Shown piece after piece: positions 17,098 to 25,341 of a DNA stretch of 64,000 bases. The notes beneath the pieces are model-generated. The model was not told where the DNA came from and ran no database searches. It worked only from the letters and a program-made list of their open reading frames with translations. Each line of letters starts with the position of its first letter. Position 1 is the first letter of the stretch. The stretch is from Lewinella sp. 4G2 (GTDB lineage: Bacteria; Bacteroidota; Bacteroidia; Chitinophagales; Saprospiraceae): the NCBI RefSeq assembly GCF_001625015.1, contig NZ_LVWJ02000014.1:4030001-4094000 (forward strand), given 5' to 3'. The position numbers and the translations under genes were made by a program.

Positions 17098-17976
17098 ATG
17101 AGAGTGACCGTATTTTCGCGGGGGCCCACCCTTTACAGTACCTCCCGCATCGTTGCCGCCGGAGAAGATCGTGGCCATACCGTCGAAGTCGTGGACCACG
17201 CCTACTGCAGCCCCGCTCTGGACGGTGACCACTTTCACCTACTGTACGACGGTAGGCCGATGAAGAGTCCCCAACTCGTCATCCCCCGCATCGGGGCGAA
17301 CATGACGGTAAGGGGGGCGGCTCTGCTGCGCCAGCTCGACGTAATGAACGTCCCTCACACCATGAACGCCAACGCACTGCAACTGGCCCGTGACAAGATG
17401 GGCAGCTTGCAAGTGCTGGCGGGCGCCGGCCTACCGATCCCCGCTACCGTACTCTGCTTCACGTTGCGGGAGGTCCGGCTCGCCGCCTTGACCTTGGGTG
17501 CTTACCCGGTAGTCGTGAAGATGTTGGAAAGCACCCACGGTGTCGGCGTGGCCCTGGCCCACAGTCTTTTCGAATTGGAGCGCATCGCGGAAGGATTCCT
17601 TCAACTTCAGCAGCGCGTGATCCTGCAGGAATTCATCGAAGAAAGTGAGGGAAAGGACGTCCGGTCTTTCGTAGTGGGAGACCAAATCGTGGCTACCATG
17701 GAACGGCGGGCCATCGAAGGAGAATTCCGGGCCAACATGCACCGGGGGGCAAGCGCCGTACCCATTGAGTTGTCGTCCGCCGACCAGGATCTGGTCCTGA
17801 AGGCAGCCAGCGTCCTGGGGGTAGAGATTGCCGGCGTGGACTTGATTCCCAGCCGCCACGGCTACCTGCTGATGGAAGTCAACGCCAGCCCCGGCCTGGA
17901 AGGCATCGAAACAACAACTGATGTGGACGTAGCCGGCGCCATCATCAATTACGCCACCGCTAAAGTGAAAAAATGA
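17098..17976 (+). CDS. rimK: RimK-type alpha-L-glutamate ligase (ATP-grasp)
   Basis: 292 residues, close to the usual RimK length (about 300). Motifs: VFSRGPTLYSTSRI at the start, PRIGANMTVRGAALLRQLD, then the ATP-grasp core with ARDKMGSLQVLAGAGLPIPAT, VVVKMLESTHGVGV, LQEFIEESEGKDVRSFVVGDQ and the metal-binding end LMEVNASPGLEGIE. RimK adds glutamate to the C-terminus of ribosomal protein S6, or makes poly-alpha-glutamate; other clade members use different amino acids. It overlaps the next gene by four bases (ATGA), so the two are translationally coupled. A CATCTTTG -7-like element lies about 20 bases upstream. Confidence 0.9.
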   Translation: MRVTVFSRGPTLYSTSRIVAAGEDRGHTVEVVDHAYCSPALDGDHFHLLYDGRPMKSPQLVIPRIGANMTVRGAALLRQLDVMNVPHTMNANALQLARDKMGSLQVLAGAGLPIPATVLCFTLREVRLAALTLGAYPVVVKMLESTHGVGVALAHSLFELERIAEGFLQLQQRVILQEFIEESEGKDVRSFVVGDQIVATMERRAIEGEFRANMHRGASAVPIELSSADQDLVLKAASVLGVEIAGVDLIPSRHGYLLMEVNASPGLEGIETTTDVDVAGAIINYATAKVKK

Positions 17977-18947
17977 GTGACATCCAACCCTTACTGATTG
18001 CGAACGGGGAGTTCTACCCCGGTCAGTCCGGCCCCGTCGAAGTGGTGGCCGGTCAGCTTCCCAGTGGTAACGAAGTTTCGATCGCCGCCCACGTCTTCCG
18101 GGCCTACAAACCCGGCCCGACCGTTTTGTTTTTAGCCGGGATCCACGGAGACGAGATCAACGGGGTGGAGATCGTGCGCCGGGCCCTGCGGGAAAAGATT
18201 TTCTCCAGCCTGGATACCGGAACGGTCATTGCCGTCCCCCTACTGAACGTATACGGATTCAACAATTTCAGCCGTGACGTACCGGACGGCAAGGACGTCA
18301 ACCGCAGTTTTCCCGGTTCGCTTAAAGGTTCCCTCGCCAGCCGCATCGCTTATGGTTTGAGTAAGAATATCCTACCGCACGTAGACTTGGCCGTTGACTT
18401 TCACACGGGCGGTCGGGGCACCTATAACTATCCCCAGATCCGGTACAATGCGGGTGAACAGACGGCCAAGCGGGCAGCGGAAGCCTTCTCCCCTCCCCTG
18501 ATCATCGCCAACCGAGCCCCGGCCAAATCCCTACGGCGAACAGCGGAGAAAAACCTTAGCCTTCCCGTGCTCACTTTTGAGGGTGGGGAAAATCTGCGCT
18601 ACGATGCGCTGAGTATTGACGTCGGATTAGCCGGCATCAAACGGCTGCTGCAACACCAGGGGATGCTCCCCGGAAAGGTAGTGACCGGTGATAAGCAACC
18701 CGTCCGCGTCCACAACAGCGTCTGGGTGCGGGCCGGGCGCGCGGGTCTCTTTCAGTGGACGAAACGTAGCGGTTTCCGCGTCCGCAAAGGTGAGCCAATT
18801 GGGGTGATCTCCGACCCGCAGGGTACCCGACCTAACAAACGGATTCTCTCCCCCCGAGACGGCTTTTTGATTGGCCACACCAATGCGGCCGTCGTTAGCC
18901 AGGGAGATGCACTCTTCCACATCGGGGAGATCGCTAGTAACCAGTAA
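17973..18947 (+). CDS. succinylglutamate desuccinylase/aspartoacylase family (M14-like) deacylase
   Basis: 324 residues. Zinc ligands: the first pair in LAGIHGDEINGVEIVRR (HxxE), then a histidine in LAVDFHTGG. The NRSFPG segment fits the AstE/AspA substrate pocket. The catalytic Glu is probably in LTFEGGE. The C-terminal domain (from about 225) has a lipoyl-like beta-barrel shape (VWVRAGRAGLFQWTKRSGFRVRKGEPIGVI), usual in this family. These enzymes cleave N-acyl amino acids. Start overlap with rimK suggests that the ligase and the deacylase work on linked substrates, for example making and removing an amide-linked glutamate, which is inference. Confidence 0.86.
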   Translation: MSDIQPLLIANGEFYPGQSGPVEVVAGQLPSGNEVSIAAHVFRAYKPGPTVLFLAGIHGDEINGVEIVRRALREKIFSSLDTGTVIAVPLLNVYGFNNFSRDVPDGKDVNRSFPGSLKGSLASRIAYGLSKNILPHVDLAVDFHTGGRGTYNYPQIRYNAGEQTAKRAAEAFSPPLIIANRAPAKSLRRTAEKNLSLPVLTFEGGENLRYDALSIDVGLAGIKRLLQHQGMLPGKVVTGDKQPVRVHNSVWVRAGRAGLFQWTKRSGFRVRKGEPIGVISDPQGTRPNKRILSPRDGFLIGHTNAAVVSQGDALFHIGEIASNQ

Positions 18948-19009
18948 TAGCCCCAAAATTTAGGACCGCAAAACATAACCGGGTGGTCTTGAACTGCCCC
19001 CGAAACCCC

Positions 19010-19017
19010 TACCTTCG
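19010..19017 (+). promoter_or_regulatory. -7 element abutting the HU/SPOR start codon
   Basis: TACCTTCG lies four bases before the ATG at 19022, the same spacing as at ggt and doxX; a leaderless transcript is possible. Confidence 0.45.
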
Positions 19018-19021
19018 CCGC

Positions 19022-20182
19022 ATGTCTGATCTGCTGCAAACAACGCTTCGTGAAGTCCTGGTGGACGAAGGCCGCGTGGCTTTACCGAGCCTCGGCACCT
19101 TTATTCGAGAGAACTACGCAGCCGTCCTGAGTGGAGCGGACCGGAAGATCCTCCCCCCCTCCGCGAGGGTGGTATTTAACGGCAATCTGATCGTAAACGA
19201 CGGTCGACTGCTGCGCGCGCTCGTGGAAAAAAAAGGGATGCTCCGTCCGCAGGCAGAAAGAGAGATGCAGGCCTTGATTGCCGACATCCGTAGCCGTTTG
19301 CAGACGGGGGAACACGTCAAACTGGATGGTATCGGGACGCTCTTTCAGCAATTCGACGACCAGATCGTATTCACTACCGTAGCCGAAGGGCTGTCGAAGA
19401 AAGCGTTTGGATTACCCGCGGTCGCATTCCAACCCATCAATCGGAGGGCGACGGCGGAGGTAGCAGGTGACCCATTGGCCGGCGCATCTCTTACTGGTAC
19501 TGGGGCAGCGGTTGGCGGGAGTGAGGCGGCAGCGACGGCTACCCTACCCCCACGGCGGGAAGCGAAAGTGTACCCACCCGCGCTCTGGTATACCCTTGGT
19601 ATCATTCTACTCCTAATTGCCCTGTGGGCGATTTACGGCCTTTTCCGTTCCGTAGCGGGCGCATCCACTGATGATCCGCGTTCCCCCGTCGTGCAACGGG
19701 AGCAACCGGTTACTGCGCCGCCCGTTCGGCAAAACACGGCACCTGCGCCAGCGCCCGTACCCGCAAATAGCATCCAACCAGACGAAGCACCCCGGTTGAC
19801 CAACGAACGTAATCGAGTTGACGATGAAGCCGCTAAAACTCGCCCCGTCCGGCAACCGGGCACAAGCGATGGGAGCGCCATTATTGCCCCCGCACCAACT
19901 ACGGTTGCCCCGCCAAGACCCGCAACGAATACTACCGGAACGAACGTTGCCCTGATCGCGACGGGCCTCTACGGCAACGCCGCCAACGTGCGCAAGAACG
20001 TCCTCAGGATTGAGCAGGCGGGGTTCGAGGCCTTCACCGAAAAGGCCGGCCGCTACACCCGCGTTGGCGTGAAGACGACCTATACGACGGCTGCAGAACG
20101 GGACCGCGCGCTCGCCAAAGTGAGAGCACGCTTCACGACTGATGCCTTCGTGATGCGCATCAATGGTAAAAAGGTGCGGTAG
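19022..20182 (+). CDS. HU-like (CCDC81-type) N-terminus, membrane anchor and SPOR domain protein
   Basis: 386 residues from the ATG at 19022; a GTG at 18983 is possible but less likely. Residues about 1-120 resemble the HU-CCDC81 bacterial domain pair (LREVLVDEGRVALPSLGTF, HVKLDGIGTLFQQ). One TM helix follows (ALWYTLGIILLLIALWAIYG), then a Pro/Ala/Thr-rich periplasmic linker and a C-terminal SPOR domain (VALIATGLYGNAANVRKNV to FVMRINGK). In Bacteroidota this architecture is thought to link a cytosolic DNA-like or filament-like interaction with peptidoglycan at the division site. It is separated from the deacylase gene by only 74 bases. A one-mismatch copy of the 18-bp word falls in the linker. 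Confidence 0.85.
   Translation: MSDLLQTTLREVLVDEGRVALPSLGTFIRENYAAVLSGADRKILPPSARVVFNGNLIVNDGRLLRALVEKKGMLRPQAEREMQALIADIRSRLQTGEHVKLDGIGTLFQQFDDQIVFTTVAEGLSKKAFGLPAVAFQPINRRATAEVAGDPLAGASLTGTGAAVGGSEAAATATLPPRREAKVYPPALWYTLGIILLLIALWAIYGLFRSVAGASTDDPRSPVVQREQPVTAPPVRQNTAPAPAPVPANSIQPDEAPRLTNERNRVDDEAAKTRPVRQPGTSDGSAIIAPAPTTVAPPRPATNTTGTNVALIATGLYGNAANVRKNVLRIEQAGFEAFTEKAGRYTRVGVKTTYTTAAERDRALAKVRARFTTDAFVMRINGKKVR
19739..19756 (+). repeat. dispersed 18-bp word, variant copy (C at position 10)
   Basis: GCACCTGCGCCAGCGCCC, one change from the consensus, in frame as APAPAP in the Pro/Ala linker of the HU/SPOR protein. Such a linker could produce it by chance. Confidence 0.45.
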
Positions 20183-20195
20183 CGATTTTCGCTAA

Positions 20196-21665
20196 TTATT
20201 TCACCTTATCCATCTGGATTGCCTCCGCTAATTGACTCACCTTTAGGTTTTTGGCTACAATCTTCCGATCAGCGTCGATGAGGTAGAGCTCGGGCGTATT
20301 GTCGACGTAGAAGGTCTTGAAGATCGAGCGGTTAGTCGGGTCGAACACGTTGGTGAAGGGCGTGAAGTTGTATGCTTTGACGAAGTTCTTCCACTTCTCG
20401 GGTTCGGTATCAAGGGCGATGGCGTAAATGTCTAACTCATTACGGAGGCTGGGGTAAAGTGCCGTGAGTTTGGGGGCCTGCTCGATACAGTGCTCGCACT
20501 CCGGGTTGAACATGAATACCGCGATGTAGGGTTTTTTCAGATCGTACAGTCGCTTGCCCTGACCATCCAATCCGGGGACGGTGATGTCCGGCGCTGGTAA
20601 GCCAATCAAACTCTGCGCCATCGTGCTGGCGCGCTGCTGCAAACCGTAGACGGTCATGCTGTCGGACCAGGTAGCCCGCTCTTTGGTGAAGTACTTCTGA
20701 ATCATATTGACGTGGATTGCTTCCGCGTCCATGACGGTCGATTTTCCGGGTTCGTACTGCAGGGTGATCCAGTTGGCAAAGAATTCGAAAAACTTACCCT
20801 GGTAACCGGTTTTGGCGAGCAGCCGGTCGGCCGCCACGATAATCGAATCGGCGTTTTGTGGCGTCAACTCTTTAATGTAGCGATTCAGCTTCGTTTTGAT
20901 GACCGGCGTGCGGAGTAGGCGGGCGTCGCTGAAGTCTACCCCATCCCAAAAATGGTAGCGAAAATCAGCGACCTGAGCGACCTCATCTGGATCGCCATTG
21001 GGAAGGCGGAGATCCTTCAGGTTGGGATTTTGGCCGGCGCGCTTGAAGGTCGTAAACAGCGAGTTGGGGGCTTTGGCAAAGATCTCTTCCAACTTCGCTT
21101 GTCGCTTGGCCACTAATGCTCGGCGATCCGCGGCTGCCGCATCGTACTCCGGGGTACCCGCACGTAATCCGGACCGGCGATTGCTCAATGCCTGGAATTC
21201 TGACTGGAGGGACTGCTCGTACGCCATGGCTTCGTACAACAGCTTGGTATCGTCCTGCCCTTCAATTTTAGCCGTTGCCGCCAGGTTACTCATATCCCCA
21301 CTCATGGTAAAAGTCTGATCGTCGGAGATCATGATCTGGATACCGTTACCGGTGGGCAAGTACACGAGGTAATGGCCGGGGTTGTAAGGATCATCGCGCT
21401 GGAAGACCATGGTGTTACCTTCGACACTTGCGCTGTCTACCCGGAATTGCTGGTCCATGAACTGCCCGACCAGTAGTGCCCCTTTGATGGGCGTATTCTC
21501 TAGTATGATCCGGATGTTTGGCGCTTCTGCGTTAGAAAGATCCACCTCTTGAGGAGCAGATTGCGCGGCGTTGCCGGAGGTTGCCGTAGAGTTAGAAGAA
21601 GCCACCGCCGCGTCGCCGCAGGATACCAGGACGCAAAGGGCAAAAAGAAGGGATAGTAAGCGCAT
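20196..21665 (-). CDS. TlpA-like thioredoxin-fold lipoprotein with N-terminal DUF4369-like and DUF5106-like regions
   Basis: 489 residues with a lipoprotein signal (MRLLSLLFALCVLVSCG). The first part (about 40-160) looks like the DUF4369 beta domain (IRIILENTPIKGALLVGQF). A helical region (about 165-345) resembles DUF5106 (TTFKRAGQNPNL, YLVHFW-like blocks). The C-terminal thioredoxin domain (from about 355) has APDITVPGLDG and the redox motif C390-E-H-C393. Proteins of this layout act as periplasmic or outer-membrane thiol-disulfide oxidoreductases in Bacteroidota. CEHC is an uncommon active-site dipeptide but occurs in TlpA relatives. It is a single gene, convergent with the HU/SPOR gene. 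Confidence 0.85.
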   Translation of the reverse strand: MRLLSLLFALCVLVSCGDAAVASSNSTATSGNAAQSAPQEVDLSNAEAPNIRIILENTPIKGALLVGQFMDQQFRVDSASVEGNTMVFQRDDPYNPGHYLVYLPTGNGIQIMISDDQTFTMSGDMSNLAATAKIEGQDDTKLLYEAMAYEQSLQSEFQALSNRRSGLRAGTPEYDAAAADRRALVAKRQAKLEEIFAKAPNSLFTTFKRAGQNPNLKDLRLPNGDPDEVAQVADFRYHFWDGVDFSDARLLRTPVIKTKLNRYIKELTPQNADSIIVAADRLLAKTGYQGKFFEFFANWITLQYEPGKSTVMDAEAIHVNMIQKYFTKERATWSDSMTVYGLQQRASTMAQSLIGLPAPDITVPGLDGQGKRLYDLKKPYIAVFMFNPECEHCIEQAPKLTALYPSLRNELDIYAIALDTEPEKWKNFVKAYNFTPFTNVFDPTNRSIFKTFYVDNTPELYLIDADRKIVAKNLKVSQLAEAIQMDKVK

Positions 21666-21801
21666 TCAGGAGATCATTCAGGGATGAAACATCGTCCGCC
21701 AACCCACTCGGAGATCGGGACAGGACTAACGGGGGCGCAAGTTACGGCGATGAGGCTACTGTGGGAAATGACGCAGGTTAATACAATGCCAATGGCATTC
21801 G

Positions 21802-21870
21802 CACCTCGAAGGGACACGCTAGTTGGCCTATGGTCACAATGGAGGTTGCTGGATGATCATGGGTTTTAGT
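21802..21870. repeat. REP-like structured element, copy 1 (degenerate)
   Basis: About 69 bp sharing the layout GAAGGG, then CACGCTAGTTGGCCTATGG, then an imperfect inverted partner (ATCATGGG) and a TTTTAGT end. It aligns with the two better copies downstream, but its stems are eroded. Confidence 0.5.
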
Positions 21871-21942
21871 AGTTCCTGGAGTTGCCTCCGGCGGTTGCGG
21901 GAGAATAAGCAGAGCATGTAGAGAAACCGAGGAAGTCTACGT

Positions 21943-22010
21943 TTAACCCCGGAGGGGTTCACCTATTAGCCCGGGGTTAACGGCGCAGCCGTCTCGCCCC
22001 GGCGCAAAAG
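21943..22010. repeat. REP-like structured element, copy 2
   Basis: First stem AACCCC-GGA-GGGGTT (21945-21959). Second stem CCGGGG (21971-21976) with CCCCGG (21997-22002), enclosing ACGGC-GCA-GCCGT (21980-21992). Stem bases differ from copy 3 in a pairing-preserving way. Confidence 0.75.
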
Positions 22011-22015
22011 CCAAA

Positions 22016-22085
22016 GTCTCCCGGAGGGAGACGCTAGTTAGCCTAGGGTCAAGACGGCGGTAGCCGGACGACCCTAGGTTTTCGT
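22016..22085. repeat. REP-like structured element, copy 3
   Basis: First stem GTCTCCC-GGA-GGGAGAC (22016-22032). Second stem CCTAGGGT (22042-22049) with ACCCTAGG (22071-22078), enclosing CGGC/GCCG. It has the same order and spacing as copy 2, with compensating base changes in the stems. Confidence 0.75.
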
Positions 22086-22093
22086 TATATACG

Positions 22094-22240
22094 GTCGTGA
22101 TCGCCAAAAGCTCTAAGTTCGAACGGCGCGACGGGGAGGGGCTTTCCCAAAAAGCAGAAGGGCCATCCCTCCGACCGCCGCCAGGCAGCAGCGAAGCTAA
22201 CAGAATGGCCCAATTATGCGAGTGGAGCGGATTACAAGAT
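22094..22240. repeat. tandem copy A of the tRNA-Gly 3' end plus terminator
   Basis: This segment repeats 22252-22374 almost base for base. It has a 28-bp extra stretch at about 22174-22202 and ends with the last 14 bases of tRNA-Gly (22227-22240). The terminator arms GGGCCAT/ATGGCCC are kept. Confidence 0.8.
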
Positions 22241-22251
22241 GACTCCTTTCA

Positions 22252-22374
22252 GTCGTGATCGCCAAAGGCTCCGAGTTCGAACGGCGCGACGGGGAGGGGC
22301 TTTCCCAAAAAGCAGAAGGGCCATCCCTCCGAAGAAGAATGGCCCAATTATGCGAGTGGAGCGGATTACAAGAT
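22252..22374. repeat. tandem copy B, attached to the intact tRNA-Gly
   Basis: Second copy of the unit at 22094-22240; it carries the functional terminator and continues into the complete tRNA-Gly gene. Confidence 0.8.
22318..22345 (-). terminator. terminator of tRNA-Gly
   Basis: On the minus strand GGGCCAT pairs with ATGGCCC around a 14-base loop. It is followed after a few bases by TTTTT (22307-22311), beginning 12 bases past the tRNA 3' end. Confidence 0.7.
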
Positions 22375-22432
22375 TCGAACCTGCGACCTCAACCTTGGCA
22401 AGGTTGCGCTCTACCAACTGAGCTAAATCCGC
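22357..22432 (-). tRNA. tRNA-Gly (GCC)
   Basis: A complete 76-base cloverleaf on the minus strand. Acceptor stem GCGGATT/AATCCGC, D-arm with AGCTCAGTTGGTAGAGC, anticodon arm CAACC-TTGCCAA-GGTTG with anticodon GCC, T-arm containing GGTTCGAATC. Discriminator T and the CCA end are encoded (22357-22360). It has a promoter upstream (22477-22508) and a terminator downstream. Confidence 0.96.
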
Positions 22433-22476
22433 GTCTGCTGGCTGCTCAGCCAAGTGCCCTATTTTGTAAGGCGCTG

Positions 22477-22508
22477 CAAATATACGTGCGCCCATTCCAC
22501 CCCTGCAA
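22477..22508 (-). promoter_or_regulatory. promoter of tRNA-Gly
   Basis: Minus-strand TTG (22506-22508), 21 bases, TATATTTG (22477-22484): a good match to the Bacteroidota consensus, 45 bases before the mature 5' end. Confidence 0.7.
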
Positions 22509-22605
22509 GGGTTTTTGGCAAATTATCCTCAATTTTTGGCGGCAACCAGTCCAAACTATTGATTGTCAACCAGATAAAATTGGCGGATTTTTCTTGAGCG
22601 CCTGG

Positions 22606-23541
22606 CTACAATTGTAATAGGTCTGCGACCTCCCTTTTCTCGCGCACCGGCCCGAGGCGGGAGAGCTTGAGAGTAGCCATCGCACGCCCGGCACGAGCGC
22701 ACTCATTTAGCGAGCGGTCTTCCGTATAGGCGGCGAGGAAGCCGGACCAGAAAGCATCGCCGGCGCCGGTGGTATCCACTACGTCCACGGGGTTGGCGGG
22801 TAGGTGGAAGCTTTCTTCGGCGGACTGTACGAAACACCCTTCTCCTCCTAAGGTCAGGCAGACGGCGTGGGCGCCCAAATCCAGCAGACCGGTGGCCGCG
22901 ACTTTCGGGTCGGTGATGGGCTCCCCGACCAGTCTTTCGTAATCAACGTCGCTCATTTTGATGAGGGCACCCGCGGCGGCTATTCGCCTCAGGGTGGCGA
23001 TGGCTTCCTCGCGCTTGCCCTCCCAGATCTTGGCGGCGTAATTAAAGTCCGTACTCAACCTGGCACCTGCGGCAGCGCCCTGATCCATTTGGTCGAGAAT
23101 AACGGACCGAGCGGGCTCGTGGCTCAGGGCGAAAGCAGTGGTGTGCATCACCTTAAGCTTATCGAGATCCAGGTAGGCGAACTGCTCGGCGCTCAGGTGG
23201 CGGTCGGCGCTGCGGTAGGCTTCGAACTGGCTGACCTCCTTGCTCTTGGTGACCAAGATCAAGGTCGTAGGTAGAGGCAACTGAGCGATGCCCATGGTTT
23301 CCACACCCGCTGCGGCCACCTCTTCGATGAGGAGCTGACCGGCAGCATCACGACCAACGGCAGCAATGAGGCCAACGGATTTCCCCAACCTCGCCAGGTT
23401 CATCGCCAGGTTGGCCGGGCTGCCCCCGGCGAGGCGTTCGTAGCTTCTGGCGGAGGCAAAATCGTCGGCGTAATCCGTGCTGATCATGTCGATGAGTAAT
23501 TCGCCGATGCAGGCAATCTCGGGGCTGGGGAGGGTAATCAT
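22606..23541 (-). CDS. PfkB-family carbohydrate kinase (fructokinase-like)
   Basis: 311 residues of the ribokinase/PfkB fold. The N-terminal signature GGSPANLAMNLARLGKSVGLIAAVGRDAAGQ and the C-terminal signature VDTTGAGDAFWSGFLAAY, with the catalytic Asp in GAGD, are intact. It should phosphorylate a sugar with ATP. Fructose is the best guess from similarity to bacterial fructokinases (ELLIDMI start), but ribose or another sugar is possible. No sugar transporter is adjacent. An in-frame 18-bp word encodes GAAAGA in a surface loop (QGAAAGARLS). Divergent from glpD. Confidence 0.85.
   Translation of the reverse strand: MITLPSPEIACIGELLIDMISTDYADDFASARSYERLAGGSPANLAMNLARLGKSVGLIAAVGRDAAGQLLIEEVAAAGVETMGIAQLPLPTTLILVTKSKEVSQFEAYRSADRHLSAEQFAYLDLDKLKVMHTTAFALSHEPARSVILDQMDQGAAAGARLSTDFNYAAKIWEGKREEAIATLRRIAAAGALIKMSDVDYERLVGEPITDPKVAATGLLDLGAHAVCLTLGGEGCFVQSAEESFHLPANPVDVVDTTGAGDAFWSGFLAAYTEDRSLNECARAGRAMATLKLSRLGPVREKREVADLLQL
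23063..23080 (+). repeat. dispersed 18-bp word, copy 4 (inside the PfkB gene)
   Basis: GCACCTGCGGCAGCGCCC, exact. The host gene is on the other strand and reads it as Gly-Ala-Ala-Ala-Gly-Ala. Confidence 0.85.
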
Positions 23542-23676
23542 GGGGTTAAATGTAGGATTTCAACGTGCATTCGCTAGGCGATAGTAAAACACTCAACAAA
23601 TATTTACCGGATAGTGCTGGCGGAATATCAACATTCAGGACCTATTTATATTTATACCTGAAATCCATCCCACTGC

Positions 23677-25338
23677 ATGAACGCTTCCCAACAACGCGCC
23701 TCCGACCTGAATAAAATTGCTTCCCACCGCTTTGACCTCGTCGTCATTGGTGGAGGCATTACCGGTGCTGGCGTGGCGCTCGATGCGGCCAGCCGGGGGT
23801 TAGACGTACTCGTCATCGAGCGCAACGATTTTGCTTCGGGCACGAGCTCTAAATCCACCAAGCTCATTCACGGTGGCCTGCGTTACCTCAAGAACCTGGA
23901 GATCGGCCTCGTACGAGAAGTCGGGCAGGAACGCGCCGTCGTCCACGAATTGGCGCCCCACCTCGTCCGTCCCGAAAAGATGTTGCTTCCTCTCGTTGAG
24001 GGTGGCTCTCTCGGCAAGCTATCCACCAGCATGGCACTGTGGGTATACGATTTCCTGGCGGACGTGGAAGGCGACGACAAGCGCGTCATGCTGAGCAAGG
24101 AAGAAACCGCGGATTACGAACCGCTCCTGCGCGACGACATCCTTAAAGGCGGAGGCTTCTACGCCGAGTACCGGACGGACGACGCCCGCCTCACCATCGA
24201 AAACATCAAGACGGCCGTAGCACACGGCGCTACCGCTCTGAACTACGTAGAGGCCGTCGACTTCACCTACGACGAAGCAGAAAAGATCAACGGCGTCGTC
24301 ATGCACGATCGCCACACGGATGCCCGCATCACCGTGAGCACTGAACACGTCATCAGCTGTACCGGACCGTGGGTGGACGACCTGCGTAAGGTAGATAAGA
24401 GCATGACCAACCGCGGGGTATTCCTCTCCAAAGGCGTTCACATCGTGGTGGCCCGCGAGCGCCTACCGTTGCAGCACGCCGTTTATTTCGACGTGTCGGA
24501 CGGCCGGATGCTTTTCGCTATCCCTCGTTTGCGCTGTACCTACATCGGTACTACGGATACGCCGTACAAAGGTGACCCTGACGCCATCCCCACCTACCTG
24601 GAGGACGTGCAGTACTTGCTGGACGGGACAAACGCCATTTTCCCCGACGTTAACCTCGTCGTGGAGGACGTAGAATCCAGCTGGGCCGGTGTCCGCCCCC
24701 TCATTTACGAGCAGGGGAAATCCGCCGGCGAAATGTCGCGCAAGGACGAGATCTTCGAGTCTAAGTCTGGCCTCCTCAGCATCGCGGGTGGCAAGCTCAC
24801 TGGTTACCGCAAAATGGCCGAACGCGTCGTGGACCGGGTCGGGAAACAAATGCGGGAGGACGGAGAAAAATTGAAAGACACCCATACCAAGGAGATCGAA
24901 CTGACCGGTGGCCCCTTCAAGGATTTCGAGGAGGTGCTGAACTACGAAAAAACCGTCGCTAACCACTTACTGGCCGCCAGCCTCGCGCCGGACCGCGCTG
25001 GTTACCTCGTCGCCAATTACGGGAAGCAAAGCCCGGAGATCATCGATGCTTCCGTGCTGCGCGCGGAGGGCACTGACGTGGCGCGTCTGGCTTGCGCCGA
25101 AGCTGCCTTTTGTATCGAAAAAGAGTTCGCCCTCTACCCCATCGACTGGGTGGAGCGTCGGTCTGGCCGCCTGTACTTCGACATGCCGTCCATCGAGCCG
25201 GTTTTGGAAGAAGTTGTTGCCGTGTTCGCCAGCGCTTACGATTACGACGAAGCTACCCGGATTGCTGAAATGGACAAGGTTCGCGCCGCGATCAGCTGGG
25301 TGAGTGAATTCCGCCCGGAGCCGGTCGCAGTGGCATAA
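23677..25338 (+). CDS. glpD: aerobic glycerol-3-phosphate dehydrogenase/oxidase
   Basis: 553 residues. The FAD-binding beta-alpha-beta motif DLVVIGGGITGAGVALDAASRGLDV begins near residue 17; family blocks SSKSTKLIHGGLRYL and YIGTTDTPYKGDP follow, and GLLSIAGGKLTGYRKMAE sits in the substrate/FAD region. The C-terminal domain (about 420 on) matches DAO_C (ARLACAEAAFCIEKEFALYPIDWVERRSGRLYF, given here in part). It oxidises sn-glycerol-3-phosphate to dihydroxyacetone phosphate at the membrane and passes electrons to quinone, linking lipid turnover and glycerol use to respiration. glpK and glpF are not adjacent. Confidence 0.93.
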   Translation: MNASQQRASDLNKIASHRFDLVVIGGGITGAGVALDAASRGLDVLVIERNDFASGTSSKSTKLIHGGLRYLKNLEIGLVREVGQERAVVHELAPHLVRPEKMLLPLVEGGSLGKLSTSMALWVYDFLADVEGDDKRVMLSKEETADYEPLLRDDILKGGGFYAEYRTDDARLTIENIKTAVAHGATALNYVEAVDFTYDEAEKINGVVMHDRHTDARITVSTEHVISCTGPWVDDLRKVDKSMTNRGVFLSKGVHIVVARERLPLQHAVYFDVSDGRMLFAIPRLRCTYIGTTDTPYKGDPDAIPTYLEDVQYLLDGTNAIFPDVNLVVEDVESSWAGVRPLIYEQGKSAGEMSRKDEIFESKSGLLSIAGGKLTGYRKMAERVVDRVGKQMREDGEKLKDTHTKEIELTGGPFKDFEEVLNYEKTVANHLLAASLAPDRAGYLVANYGKQSPEIIDASVLRAEGTDVARLACAEAAFCIEKEFALYPIDWVERRSGRLYFDMPSIEPVLEEVVAVFASAYDYDEATRIAEMDKVRAAISWVSEFRPEPVAVA

Positions 25339-25341
25339 AGA

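Noticed and set aside
22094-22374. Integrative element bounded by att sites at tRNA-Gly
   Set aside because: The two copies are almost contiguous and no integrase or cargo lies between them; kept only as a duplication.
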